This document shows, piece after piece, positions 1 through 7,467 of a stretch of DNA of 35,960 nucleotides. The notes beneath the pieces were generated by a model. The model did no database searches. It was not told the DNA's origin and saw nothing but the letters and a program-made list of their open reading frames with translations. This DNA comes from [Streptosporangium] indianense (GTDB lineage Bacteria > Actinomycetota > Actinomycetes > Streptomycetales > Streptomycetaceae). Positions within the stretch are counted from its first letter, which is position 1; every line of letters starts with the position of its first letter. Where the stretch lies: contig NZ_JAKEIO010000078.1 in the NCBI RefSeq assembly GCF_021474405.1, positions 1 through 35,960 of the forward strand. Direction: 5' to 3'. The position numbers were made by a program, and so were the translations under genes.

Positions 1-120
1 GGGGCATGGGTACGGCGGTTGGCGGCGTTTGCGGGGACGGGAGGGCCATTTCGGCCACGGCACGGGTCCGGTCGCCGTCTACTCGGTGGCGCCGCCGGGC
101 GTTTTCGGCTTCGGTGAGGG

Positions 121-340
121 GGAGCCGTTTCAGCCGGCGTCGGTCGGCGCCAGTCGCCTTCGGCCGGCGTCGGTCGTCATCCACCCGCGTCAGTCGATCA
201 CAGTCGGCGTCGGTCGCCGTCCGCCGGTGTCAGACGATGAAAGTCGGCGTCGGTCGCCACCCACCGGTGTCAGTCGGTGGCGGTCGGCGTCAGTCTGCGT
301 CAGCAGGCATCGGTCGGCTTCGGCCGGACGCGGTGGCGGT
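121..340. repeat. 10-bp/40-bp periodic degenerate repeat tract
   Basis: This non-coding stretch before the first VOC gene is built from variants of a decamer close to CRGTCGGCGT that stays in 10-bp register for about 200 bp. A 40-bp higher-order unit is clear: GTCGGCGTCGGTCGCC occurs at 203-218 and 243-258, with weaker copies near 163, 283 and 313. Units 201-240 and 241-280 agree at roughly 32 of 40 positions. Positions 1-120 hold nothing I can name. The frames across it are open only because of base composition, so I do not treat it as coding. It may be a decayed minisatellite or a cluster of phased binding sites. Confidence 0.7.
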
Positions 341-370
341 TCTCATCAGGCCGGACGAAGGAGTCACGCC

Positions 371-817
371 ATGGACATCACCCTCGAAGTCATCCCGCTG
401 CCCGTGTCCGACATCGACCGTGCCCGGGACTTCTACCGGGACAAGGTCGGCTTCCACGTGGACATCGACCAGGAGGTCATGCCGGGGATGCGGATCGTGC
501 AGCTGACCCCTCCGGGTTCCGGCTGTTCGATCGCCCTGGGCGCGTCGATCTGGGAGATGACACCCGGCCCCACCCCGGCTCCGGGCACCTACCAGGGTCT
601 GCAGCTGTGCGTCGCCGACATCAAGGCGGCCCACGCGGAGCTGGTCGCCCGCGGGCTCGAGGTGTCGGAGCCGGTCCAGTACTCCCCGGACGACGGCGCC
701 ACGTTCATGCACTTCCAGGACCCCGACGGCAACGGCTGGGCGGTGCAGGAGTACCGGCGCAGGGCCACGGAGCCGCTGCACCAGCTGCTGGCGGACCTGA
801 AGCGCAAGCAGGCCTGA
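371..817 (+). CDS. VOC family (glyoxalase/bleomycin-resistance fold) protein
   Basis: A 148-residue single-module protein of the vicinal oxygen chelate superfamily. The start (MDITLEVIPLPV) is fixed by a strong GAAGGAG ribosome binding site about 6 bases upstream; the same frame is open further upstream only through the repeat tract. Visible VOC features are the opening beta strand, DIDRARDFYRDKVGF, and the C-terminal FMHFQDPDGNGWAVQEY segment, whose Asp-Pro-Asp-Gly-Asn is typical of the last metal-side strand. VOC proteins include dioxygenases, glyoxalases, epimerases and antibiotic-binding proteins, so the substrate cannot be assigned. It lies 66 bp ahead of another VOC gene on the same strand. 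Confidence 0.9.
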   Translation: MDITLEVIPLPVSDIDRARDFYRDKVGFHVDIDQEVMPGMRIVQLTPPGSGCSIALGASIWEMTPGPTPAPGTYQGLQLCVADIKAAHAELVARGLEVSEPVQYSPDDGATFMHFQDPDGNGWAVQEYRRRATEPLHQLLADLKRKQA

Positions 818-883
818 GGGCCCGGGGGAACCCGGTCAGGAATCAAGAAGCACGTCTCGCCGGGCGCGCTTAGCGTCGTTGTC

Positions 884-1507
884 ATGACTTCCATCGCATC
901 CGTCACCCTCGAGGTGGCCGACCCCGCCGCCGCCGACCGCTTCTACTCCGCCGCCTTCGGTCTGGGCGACCGGCTGCGCCTGCGGGCGTCGGAGGCACCG
1001 ACCTCCGGCTTCCGCGGGTTCACGCTGTCGCTCGTGGTCCCCCAGCCGGCCGACGTGGACGCCCTCGTCGAGGCGGCGGTGCGGGCCGGCGCGACGACGC
1101 TGAAGCCCGCCGCCAAGTCTCTGTGGGGCTACGGGGGTGTCGTGCAGGCCCCCGACGGGACGATCTGGCAGCTCGCGTCGTCGTCGAAGAAGAACACCGG
1201 CCCGGCGACCGGGCGGGTCGACGACTTCGTGCTCCTGCTCGGGGTGGAGGACGTGAAGGCCAGCAAGCAGTTCTACGTCGATCACGGCCTGGCCGTGGGC
1301 AAGAGCTTCGGCTCCAAGTACGTGGAGTTCGCCGCCGACGGTCCCGTCAAACTGGCCCTGTACAAGCGCCGCGGCCTCGCCAAGGTCGCCGGCGTCACCC
1401 CCGACGGCACGGGCTCCCACCGCCTCACCATCGGCAGCGACGCCGGGCAGTTCACGGACCCGGACGGCTTCACGTGGACGACCGCTTCGCAGAGCGCGTC
1501 GGTGTGA
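884..1507 (+). CDS. Two-module VOC family protein, probably from a leaderless mRNA
   Basis: A 207-residue protein with two VOC half-units. The first runs from about residue 3 to 105 (VTLEVADPAAADRFYSAAFGL to APDGTIWQLASS) and the second from about 112 to 203 (VDDFVLLLGVEDVKASKQFY to TDPDGFTWTTAS), so one chain can form the paired-module cavity of the superfamily. The ligand is unknown. No Shine-Dalgarno sequence precedes the ATG. A TAGCGT hexamer sits at 871-876, exactly 7 bases before the start, which fits a -10 box driving a leaderless transcript. The broken TetR gene is convergent with it and ends 12 bp downstream. Confidence 0.88.
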   Translation: MTSIASVTLEVADPAAADRFYSAAFGLGDRLRLRASEAPTSGFRGFTLSLVVPQPADVDALVEAAVRAGATTLKPAAKSLWGYGGVVQAPDGTIWQLASSSKKNTGPATGRVDDFVLLLGVEDVKASKQFYVDHGLAVGKSFGSKYVEFAADGPVKLALYKRRGLAKVAGVTPDGTGSHRLTIGSDAGQFTDPDGFTWTTASQSASV

Positions 1508-1519
1508 GGGAGGCGGGCC

Positions 1520-1978
1520 TCAGGACGACGCCGCCGTCAGACGGGTCACCGCCAGCCGCGTCAGTTCGCGGCTGTGCGGCTCGCCGTCGAGGGAGCGGTG
1601 CAGGGTCAGTCCTTCGATCAGCGCGTCCAGCTGACGTGCCGTGACCGGGTCGAAGTGCTGCTCCAGGAGCAGGCGGCTGCGGCGCATCCAGCGCTGTGTC
1701 AGCTCGCGGTACCCGGGCCGTCTGGCGGCGAGCGTGTACAGCTCGTGGGCGAAGACGAGGTGACGCCGGGTCCCTTGGAGAGGGCGTGGACGAGGTCCGT
1801 GACGGCTTCACGGACCTGCTCGGGTGTCTCGGCGGAGCCGAGGCAGCGCTCGAATACGGCCACGATGTGATCGGCGAACCGGGTGAAGGCCTCCCGCAGC
1901 AGCTCGTCGATGCCGCTGAAGTGGTAGGTCATCGAGCCGAGCGGGACCCCGGCCCTGGCGGACACCGATTCATGAGTT
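1520..1978 (-). pseudogene. TetR-family regulator, 5'-truncated and frameshifted
   Basis: The minus strand encodes a TetR-type protein in two frames. The upstream part reads THESVSARAGVPLGSMTYHF then FSGIDELLREAF, which is the second half of a TetR helix-turn-helix and the start of helix 4. It continues to LVHALSKGP near 1770. From there the natural continuation is one frame over (LVFAHELYTLAARRPGYREL, later LTRLAVTRLTAASS) to a TGA at 1520-1522. Restoring one G to the GGG run at 1768-1770 would rejoin the frames. The 5' end is also lost: before THESVS there is no helix 1 or 2, only unrelated sequence, so DNA binding should be abolished. The lesions suggest decay next to the adjoining mobile DNA. 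A sequencing error could explain the frameshift but not the missing N-terminus. Confidence 0.8.
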
Positions 1979-2084
1979 CGATCCGAGCGCGGCCCAGTGG
2001 CGCTACCACCCGGCGGGTCGACCGCATCGGGCCGAGCAGGGGTACCCACCTCCGCCACCGTTGAGCTGTGGATGTCAGCCGGAT

Positions 2085-2255
2085 CTAGCCCTTATTGCGG
2101 ATCCTGCGCTTCTTCTCCTTGGCTTCCTTATCCTTGCGTTGCGCCACACCGTACGCGGACCAGGGTCCCTGATGGACTGGGCACCGGGAGGTGCCGGTCA
2201 CCACCTTCCGCTGACATCGCCCGCCTGTCTTGGTCGGCGCACCACACTTGGCCAC
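2085..2255 (-). CDS. Small Cys/His (zinc-ribbon-like) basic protein
   Basis: A 56-residue reading frame starting at GTG (VAKCGAPTKTGGRC), chosen because a GGAGGGGGAGG ribosome binding site lies directly upstream; an ATG ten codons earlier lacks one. Cysteines 4, 14 and 25 and His28 form C-x9-C-x10-C-x2-H, followed by a very Lys/Arg-rich tail (KDKEAKEKKRRIRNKG). The spacing resembles short putative zinc-binding proteins often found in phages and integrated elements. That, and its place among IS debris, suggest a mobile-element accessory gene. I do not recognise a specific family. It could be a remnant of a longer protein. Confidence 0.55.
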   Translation of the reverse strand: MAKCGAPTKTGGRCQRKVVTGTSRCPVHQGPWSAYGVAQRKDKEAKEKKRRIRNKG

Positions 2256-2650
2256 GCTGCCTCCCCCTCCGGTCTCGAAACGCACTACGTGGAGCTCTTA
2301 AGAACCGTGTCTCGGCTGCCGCCGCCAGGGAAGGCGCGTGCCGGATCGCTGGATGCGCGCGGGCGCACGTCGACGCCATCAGCTTGGGAAGCTGCGATCA
2401 TTCGAGCCCGCCCGGGCAATGACCTGGAGGAACGCCCCCGATTACCGCCCCCTCAGGCTGGACAGCTTTCATCGTGACTCCCCATTGCTCCCCGCCATAT
2501 CTGGTGCGCTTGCGGTGCGGCCCGCCCCGGACACGACTCTGACCGATCCCAGTACGGCTATGGCACTGGCGATGATGTTTCACACCCCAAGCTGATCACG
2601 TATCGCCGACAGGGCGCAGTTGCTGGGAGGCTGCCCACAGCCAGCCGGGA
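2256..2650. other. Gene-free stretch in the acquired region
   Basis: I see no reading frame with protein-like composition, no RNA gene and no clear repeat here. Frames in it are short and inconsistent. It lies between the small Cys/His gene and the first transposase remnant, and is best read as degraded mobile-element sequence. Confidence 0.5.
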
Positions 2651-3067
2651 TCACTCAAGGTAACGAAGCACCCCTAGGGCCGCTGGCATGAAAGCCGGTG
2701 GACTGGATTCGACAGCGGACAACTTCTCGAGCACCGTCTCGGGCCAGCGTCGAAGTAGGGCCCGGATCACGCCAGCCACGGCCCCGTAGACGGCTCGACT
2801 CCCGGCGCCGGGAGTGGTCTGGGACCGTGCCGGAGTGATCGGCATGCTCCCCGCACAAGAACAGCGGCGCGGGCTGGCGCAGGTCAGCTTGATCCCACAG
2901 TATTCGCGACCAGCAGGGCCTGGTATTCCATGCGGCAGGCTCCACGGCCGGCCCTTGCGGACCGGGTCCGCACCCTCGCGTCGCAGAGCGGCGATCATCT
3001 TGCCGAACTGTCGCGCGCTCAGCCCGGTGAACGGGGCTATCCAGGACGGCTCTGACCCCGTGACCAC
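2651..3067 (-). pseudogene. IS5-type transposase N-terminal remnant
   Basis: From a GTG at 3067 the minus strand reads SWIAPFTGLSARQFGKMIAA then RREGADPVRKGRPWSLP, the characteristic N-terminus of Streptomyces IS5-group transposases. After about 46 residues the frame breaks. The expected continuation reappears in another frame as ADLRQPAPLF, and small indels lie between. The catalytic DDE region is absent. The last 45 codons of the open frame (RAVYGAVAGVIRALLRRWPE onward) do not resemble a transposase and may belong to other DNA. The start lies 53 bp inside a terminal-type repeat (3108-3124), so this is the 5' end of an IS that lost its other half. Confidence 0.75.
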
Positions 3068-3107
3068 ACCAGACGCGGCAAGATCCTCTCACCCATGATC
3101 AGAAGTT

Positions 3108-3124
3108 CGGGACAGCCCTTAGCC
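3108..3124 (-). repeat. IS-end inverted repeat, left copy (17 bp)
   Basis: CGGGACAGCCCTTAGCC is the exact reverse complement of 4747-4763, 17 of 17. Read on the minus strand as GGCTAAGGGCTGTCCCG it leads straight into the transposase N-terminus at 3067, so it behaves as the 5' end of that IS. The IS body points away from the protease/lipoprotein pair. Confidence 0.8.
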
Positions 3125-3245
3125 CGAGGATTTCAGGTGGCCGAAATTCACCTACGCGGAATCGTTGCGTCCACCTTCTAATATTTCCTAAGATCAGCGA
3201 GTTCCGATCAATATTGATCGTTTATGCAGCGTCAACGGGGGTTCA

Positions 3246-4256
3246 ATGTCTAGATTTAGCCGAGTCGCGTCCAGAGTAACTGTCGCTTTATCCCTCACCT
3301 GTGCCGTATCAGCCGCAGCCGCCCCGACGCAGGGCGAGGGTATTTCCGCAGACTGCGCCGCCATTCCCCAAGCCGGAGAGCTGACCGTCGAACAGGTTCC
3401 GGAAGGTGTGCTAACGCAGGATTGTGACCTGGCAGGGCGCATCGTGGTACATGACGGCATGGGGGTTGCCGTTCCCGGACCGGGCGAGACCGTCAGACTC
3501 GAAGTACTGAGTGCATACGGCACTGAAGTGCACGGTTTCTCGCTAGGCGTCACCGAAAAAGGCAGCATATTCTACGACCTGGAACTGTCCGGTGACGCCG
3601 CCGCCGAACCGGCAGACACGAAGAAGGCTGCTGCTGACAGCGCCCGGGTGGCAGCCCCGTCCGCCTGCTCGGACAACATCATGCTCCCTTGGGCCTGGGA
3701 GGATTTCGACTACTATGAATGGTATGTCGGTGATGGAGGTATGCCAGCAGCTCTGTCCCAGGCCGCAGCGGCCACTGCCTTCAAGGATGCAATCAATAAC
3801 ATAACCGGTGGCTATAACGATTGCGGAATAGCCGACACCATAGACGCCGGACACCGGTACATGGGAACCTCGAGCTTCGAGGCTGACCTGGATAATAAGG
3901 GCAACTGCACACCACGGGACAAGCAGAGCACGTGGGATGCGGGCGATCTTCAAAGCGGGTGGCTCGCCGCTACCTGCGGGTGGACGACCAACAGGGGAGG
4001 CAGCGAGGACCTGATAGAGGCGGACGTGCGCTACAACACGACCGATCACGACTTCACCAACGACCCCACCAGTTCGTGCACCGCCCACTACGACGTCCGA
4101 GCAGTGGGTACGCACGAGGCAGGCCATGTCTTCGGTCTCGACCACGCCCCCTCCGGGCACGACAATCTGACCATGGCTCCTGGCATAGGCCCGTGCGACA
4201 AGAGTGCTCGCACACTAGGCAGGGGAGACATGAGAACGCTTGAAGCAATCTACTGA
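3246..4256 (+). CDS. Secreted metzincin-type zinc metalloprotease
   Basis: A 336-residue protein with an export signal (RVASRVTVALSLTCAVSAAAA, about residues 7-26, likely cut after the Ala run), a roughly 260-residue middle region I do not recognise, and the zinc site HEAGHVFGLDH starting at His290. HExxHxxGxxH defines metzincins (matrixin/astacin-like): three His ligands and the catalytic Glu291. NLTMAP, about 15 residues later, supplies a plausible Met-turn. Several cysteines suggest extracellular disulphides. The start is ATG with a G-rich site (ACGGGGG) upstream. Its base composition is visibly less GC-rich than the flanks, with codons such as TAT, AAT and ATA. It is followed 17 bp later by a lipoprotein gene, and both lie between perfect 17-bp inverted repeats, so transfer as a unit is likely. 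The substrate is unknown. Confidence 0.85.
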   Translation: MSRFSRVASRVTVALSLTCAVSAAAAPTQGEGISADCAAIPQAGELTVEQVPEGVLTQDCDLAGRIVVHDGMGVAVPGPGETVRLEVLSAYGTEVHGFSLGVTEKGSIFYDLELSGDAAAEPADTKKAAADSARVAAPSACSDNIMLPWAWEDFDYYEWYVGDGGMPAALSQAAAATAFKDAINNITGGYNDCGIADTIDAGHRYMGTSSFEADLDNKGNCTPRDKQSTWDAGDLQSGWLAATCGWTTNRGGSEDLIEADVRYNTTDHDFTNDPTSSCTAHYDVRAVGTHEAGHVFGLDHAPSGHDNLTMAPGIGPCDKSARTLGRGDMRTLEAIY

Positions 4257-4273
4257 GCGAGGTTTCCCTACCT

Positions 4274-4681
4274 ATGAACCGTTCCAGGTGTCTGCGTGCG
4301 ACGATCCTCGCGTGCCTCATGCTCTCGTCAGCCGCCTGTGCGGAAAAGGGCGACGAAACAGCGGCGCCTGAAAGTCGCGACAGAGGAACGGAGGCGTGCG
4401 CCGCCCGTTATGTCTACGAGGGCCGTGACTACAAAGGCATCGCGAACCGTCAGTTCACCGCCACGAGCAAACTGGGCTATGCCACGCAACCCCCCTGTAA
4501 CGATACGGGAAAGGGAACCGAATTTAGAGACCTCGAGAAGAAAAACGCCTATAGGGTCTCCGGCATCTCCCCGACGGTAGCCATCGCCGTCGGGGAGAAT
4601 GCCAAGACGGCGAAACTCTTCGCGGTCTACTCCGGCTCACAGATTCCAGAAGAGATCAAAGAGCTCGGCAAGAATTCATAA
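4274..4681 (+). CDS. Small lipoprotein (possibly DUF6281-like)
   Basis: A 135-residue protein with a textbook type II signal: basic start (MNRSRCLRATI), hydrophobic core and lipobox LSSAAC with Cys22 as the lipidated residue. The mature part holds ARYVYEGRDYKGIANRQF, a segment with QPPCNDTG, and a C-terminal SPTVAIAVGE strand region, with two cysteines that may pair. From memory it resembles the Streptomyces DUF6281 lipoprotein family, but I could not test that. It follows the metalloprotease by 17 bp on the same strand and shares its lower GC, so the two are probably co-transcribed. It might be an inhibitor, anchor or immunity partner of the protease; this is inference only. Confidence 0.8.
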   Translation: MNRSRCLRATILACLMLSSAACAEKGDETAAPESRDRGTEACAARYVYEGRDYKGIANRQFTATSKLGYATQPPCNDTGKGTEFRDLEKKNAYRVSGISPTVAIAVGENAKTAKLFAVYSGSQIPEEIKELGKNS

Positions 4682-4746
4682 CCAGTGTGATCCTCTTAGT
4701 CTCGATGTTTCGTGATTGGCCCTCGACGCCCCCCGCGAAAGATAGA

Positions 4747-4763
4747 GGCTAAGGGCTGTCCCG
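4747..4763 (+). repeat. IS-end inverted repeat, right copy (17 bp)
   Basis: GGCTAAGGGCTGTCCCG is a perfect inverted match to 3108-3124. By analogy with the left copy the IS body should extend rightwards, towards the 209-residue hypothetical gene and the second transposase remnant. Confidence 0.75.
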
Positions 4764-4850
4764 CATTGCTCGGTTGGCTGCAACGAGGCGGAGGATCTGC
4801 TGTCAGCGGAGGCGAAGGGTGGGGCAAGCGGACCCGCCTATGCTTCCGCC

Positions 4851-5480
4851 ATGCAGCAGCCTCGACCCATGGCGATGACCGGCAGTGACCTGGTTGCGGC
4901 TTTCCCGCGCCAGCTTGTCAATGACGTTCGCGCGGTCTTGGCGGTCATGCCGGAGGCCCGGATCGCACCTGCGTCGCCGTTCCCGGTGTACATGGGCGAT
5001 GAAGCCGTCGCCATTCCGTATCGGATCTATCAGGACGAGCTGCCGGCCGACGTGGTGTGCTCGCTGACGGTGGTACAGCAGGCGATCCTGCACTGTCTGT
5101 ACTCGCGGCACTGCGACGGGCTGGTCCGCCAGCGTCACCTGGAGCGAATCGCCAGTTCCGACGAACTGTGGGTGGTGCCGTTCGTGGTGCAGTTGGCCGG
5201 CGAGTACGTCTTGGAGATCTTGGAGTCCATCCAGCACGGCCTTTCCGACCTGCCCTCCAAGCGGTCTGCCCAGCGGATGGCATACGGGGACTTCATCGCG
5301 CGGAATCCGGGGTTCTTCGCGCGGACCGAGCGCCGGGTGGTGAGCTACTGGTCCTGCTACTACCGGTGGAAGTTCCCCACGTTCGGCACATACCCGGGCT
5401 GCCATCTGCTGGAGCTTTTGCGGGCCGCCGCAATCGACCGCACGGGCGTGCCATGGCCCCGCCACACGCCGCCGGACTAA
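4851..5480 (+). CDS. Hypothetical protein inside an IS-like segment
   Basis: A 209-residue protein of unknown family with convincing coding composition: mixed hydrophobic and charged segments, no low-complexity runs and G/C-rich third positions. Segments include LPADVVCSLTVVQQAILHCL, VVPFVVQLAGEYVLEILESI and RRVVSYWSCYYRWKFPTFGT, suggesting an alpha-helical globular protein without a signal peptide or obvious membrane span. The ATG at 4851 is the first; one at 4869 (MAMTGSDLV) and one at 4875 (MTGSDLV) are alternatives, and none has a strong ribosome binding site. It sits between a terminal-type repeat (4747-4763) and a convergent transposase remnant ending 37 bp downstream, so it may be a passenger gene. 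Confidence 0.65.
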   Translation: MQQPRPMAMTGSDLVAAFPRQLVNDVRAVLAVMPEARIAPASPFPVYMGDEAVAIPYRIYQDELPADVVCSLTVVQQAILHCLYSRHCDGLVRQRHLERIASSDELWVVPFVVQLAGEYVLEILESIQHGLSDLPSKRSAQRMAYGDFIARNPGFFARTERRVVSYWSCYYRWKFPTFGTYPGCHLLELLRAAAIDRTGVPWPRHTPPD

Positions 5481-5517
5481 CGGCGGAGCCTGGTCCGTGA
5501 GATGAACACCGTCGCCG

Positions 5518-5965
5518 TCATCCGGTGAGTGCGAGGTTGTGCAGGTGGGCGATGCCGAGCACCGCGTGGTGGACGCCATCACCTTTCAGTCGGCAGTCGC
5601 GAAGGATCTTCCACGTCTTCATGCGGGCGAATACGTGCTCGACACGGGCCCGGACCTGCTTGTGGGACCTGTTGTGCGCCTGCTTCCAGGAGGGCAGTTC
5701 GTCGTCCTTCGCATGGCGGCGATGTGGGATGACCAGCCTTGTTCCCTGGTAGCCGCCGTCGGCGATGGTGGTCGTGGCGCCGACGGCGGTCTTGGCGCCG
5801 GACTCGCTCCAGGCCCGGCAGTCGTTGCGGTTGCCGGGCATGGGTGGCCGACCACGACGACCAGGCGGGTGTCGGCGTCGATGACCACATGGTGATTGGT
5901 GGAGTAGCGGTAGTTCTTCGACTGCTCTGCGATCTCGTGGTCGCGGCTGGGCACCAACGCAGGCC
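5518..5965 (-). pseudogene. IS5-type transposase C-terminal remnant, frameshifted
   Basis: The minus strand carries the catalytic and C-terminal part of an IS5-group DDE transposase. From about 5965 one frame reads LVPSRDHEIAEQSKNYRYST and then NHHVVIDADTRLVVVVGHP. Near 5841 a one-base loss shifts the frame, and the rest continues as PGNRNDCRAW, TIADGGYQGTRLVIPHRR, then SHKQVRARVEHVFARMKTWK, to a stop at 5518. The N-terminal third is missing. It has the same orientation as the N-terminal remnant at 2651-3067, but the order is wrong for the two to be halves of one interrupted gene, so they come from different IS copies. Confidence 0.85.
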
Positions 5966-6032
5966 ACCGGGGCCGGACGGCGCAACGGAGATCTGCCCGG
6001 ACGGCCCAGAGACGGCCCAGACTCTGCGAGAC

Positions 6033-6073
6033 GCGAACGGGGCCGACGGTCCACAACCGTCGGCCCCGTTCGC
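6033..6073 (-). terminator. Strong hairpin after glnA2
   Basis: Perfect 17-bp arms (GCGAACGGGGCCGACGG at 6033-6049 and its complement at 6057-6073) with a 7-base loop lie 32 bp past the glnA2 stop. This suits an intrinsic terminator of the U-tract-poor Streptomyces type. Confidence 0.8.
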
Positions 6074-6105
6074 CGAGCCAGCGGGAAACCCGCCCCGACC
6101 TGCCC

Positions 6106-7467
6106 TTACAGCGCCGGAAGGTTCTTCCGCAACTCGAACGCGGTCACCTCGGACCGGTACTCCTCCCACTCCTGCCGCTTGTTGCGCAGGAAGAAGTCGA
6201 AGACGTGTTCGCCGAGGGTTTCGGCGGCCAGGTCGCTGCGTTCCATGAGGGTCAGGGCCTCGCCCAGGTTCTGCGGGAGGGGTTCGATGCCCATCGCGCG
6301 GCGCTCCGCGTCGGAGAGGGCCCAGACGTCGTCCTCCGCGCCCGGCGGGAGTTCGTAGCCCTCCTCGATGCCCTTGAGGCCAGCGGCCAGCAGCAGCGCG
6401 TACGCCAGGTACGGATTCGCGCCGGAGTCGAGGGAGCGGACCTCGACCCGGGCCGAGCCCGTCTTGCCGGGCTTGTACATCGGGACGCGGACCAGCGCCG
6501 AGCGGTTGTTGTGGCCCCAGCAGATGTACGACGGCGCCTCACCGCCGGCCCCCGCCGTGCGCTCCGCGCCGCCCCAGATGCGCTTGTAGGAGTTGACCCA
6601 CTGGTTGGTGACCGCGGAGATCTCCGCCGCGTGCCGCAGCAGGCCCGCGATGAAGGAGCGGCCCACCTTGGAGAGCTGGTACTCGGAGCCCGACTCGTAG
6701 AAGGCGTTGCGGTCGCCCTCGAAGAGGGACAGGTGGGTGTGCATGCCGCTGCCCGGGTGCTCCGAGAAGGGCTTCGGCATGAACGTGGCGTGCACGCCCT
6801 GCTCCAGGGCCACCTGCTTCATGACGAGGCGGAACGTCATGACGTTGTCGGCCGTGGACAGCGCGTCGGCGTAGCGGAGGTCGATCTCCTGCTGGCCCGG
6901 CGCGCCCTCGTGGTGGGAGAACTCGACCGAGATGCCCATCGACTCCAGCATGGTGATCGCCTGGCGGCGGAAGTCCATGCCGACGTTGGTCGGGGTGTGG
7001 TCGAAGTAGCCGGAGTTGTCGGCCGGAGTGGGGCGGGAGCCGTCCAGGGGGCGGTCCTTCAGCAGGAAGAACTCGATCTCCGGGTGCGTGTAGAAGGTGA
7101 AGCCCAGGTCGCTCGCGCGGGCCAGGGCGCGCTTCAGGACGTAGCGCGGGTCCGCGAAGGACGGGGAGCCGTCCGGCATGAGGATGTCGCAGAACATCCG
7201 GGCCGTGCCCGGGGCCTCCGCGCGCCACGGCAGGATCTGGAAGGTCGACGGGTCCGGCTTGGCGATCATGTCGGACTCGTAGACCCGGGCGAAGCCCTCG
7301 ATCGCGGAGCCGTCGAAGCCGATGCCCTCGTCGAAGGCCTGCTCCAGCTCGGCCGGGGCCACGGCGACGGACTTGAGGAAGCCCAGCACGTCCGTGAACC
7401 ACAGGCGTACGAACCGGATGTCGCGCTCCTCCAACGTCCGGAGCACGAACTCCTGCTGCTTGTCCAT
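6106..7467 (-). CDS. glnA2: Glutamine synthetase-like ligase, GlnA2 type
   Basis: A 453-residue glutamine synthetase-fold ATP-dependent ligase. Visible GS landmarks in order are FTDVLGFLKSVAV near the N-terminus, GFDGSAIEGF (substrate loop), THPEIEFFLL (metal glutamates), HHEGAPGQQEIDLRY, PGSGMHTHLSL, NRSALVRVP, and RVEVRSLDSGANPYLAYALL. The sequence matches what I recall of Streptomyces coelicolor GlnA2 (SCO2241), described in the literature as a gamma-glutamylpolyamine synthetase rather than an ammonia-assimilating enzyme, so polyamine use is the likely role. I chose the ATG at 7467 (MDKQQEFVL) because GGGGAAG precedes it at good spacing; an ATG at 7482 has none. It is divergent from hmp and ends in a perfect hairpin. 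Confidence 0.9.
   Translation of the reverse strand: MDKQQEFVLRTLEERDIRFVRLWFTDVLGFLKSVAVAPAELEQAFDEGIGFDGSAIEGFARVYESDMIAKPDPSTFQILPWRAEAPGTARMFCDILMPDGSPSFADPRYVLKRALARASDLGFTFYTHPEIEFFLLKDRPLDGSRPTPADNSGYFDHTPTNVGMDFRRQAITMLESMGISVEFSHHEGAPGQQEIDLRYADALSTADNVMTFRLVMKQVALEQGVHATFMPKPFSEHPGSGMHTHLSLFEGDRNAFYESGSEYQLSKVGRSFIAGLLRHAAEISAVTNQWVNSYKRIWGGAERTAGAGGEAPSYICWGHNNRSALVRVPMYKPGKTGSARVEVRSLDSGANPYLAYALLLAAGLKGIEEGYELPPGAEDDVWALSDAERRAMGIEPLPQNLGEALTLMERSDLAAETLGEHVFDFFLRNKRQEWEEYRSEVTAFELRKNLPAL

Noticed and set aside
29..370. N-terminal extension of the first VOC protein through the repeat tract
   Set aside because: The extension is Arg/Ser low-complexity encoded by the repeats, while a strong ribosome binding site and the family start agree on 371.
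2651..5965. One IS interrupted by the protease/lipoprotein cargo
   Set aside because: Both transposase parts are on the minus strand, but the N-terminal part is at lower coordinates, the wrong order for a simple interruption.
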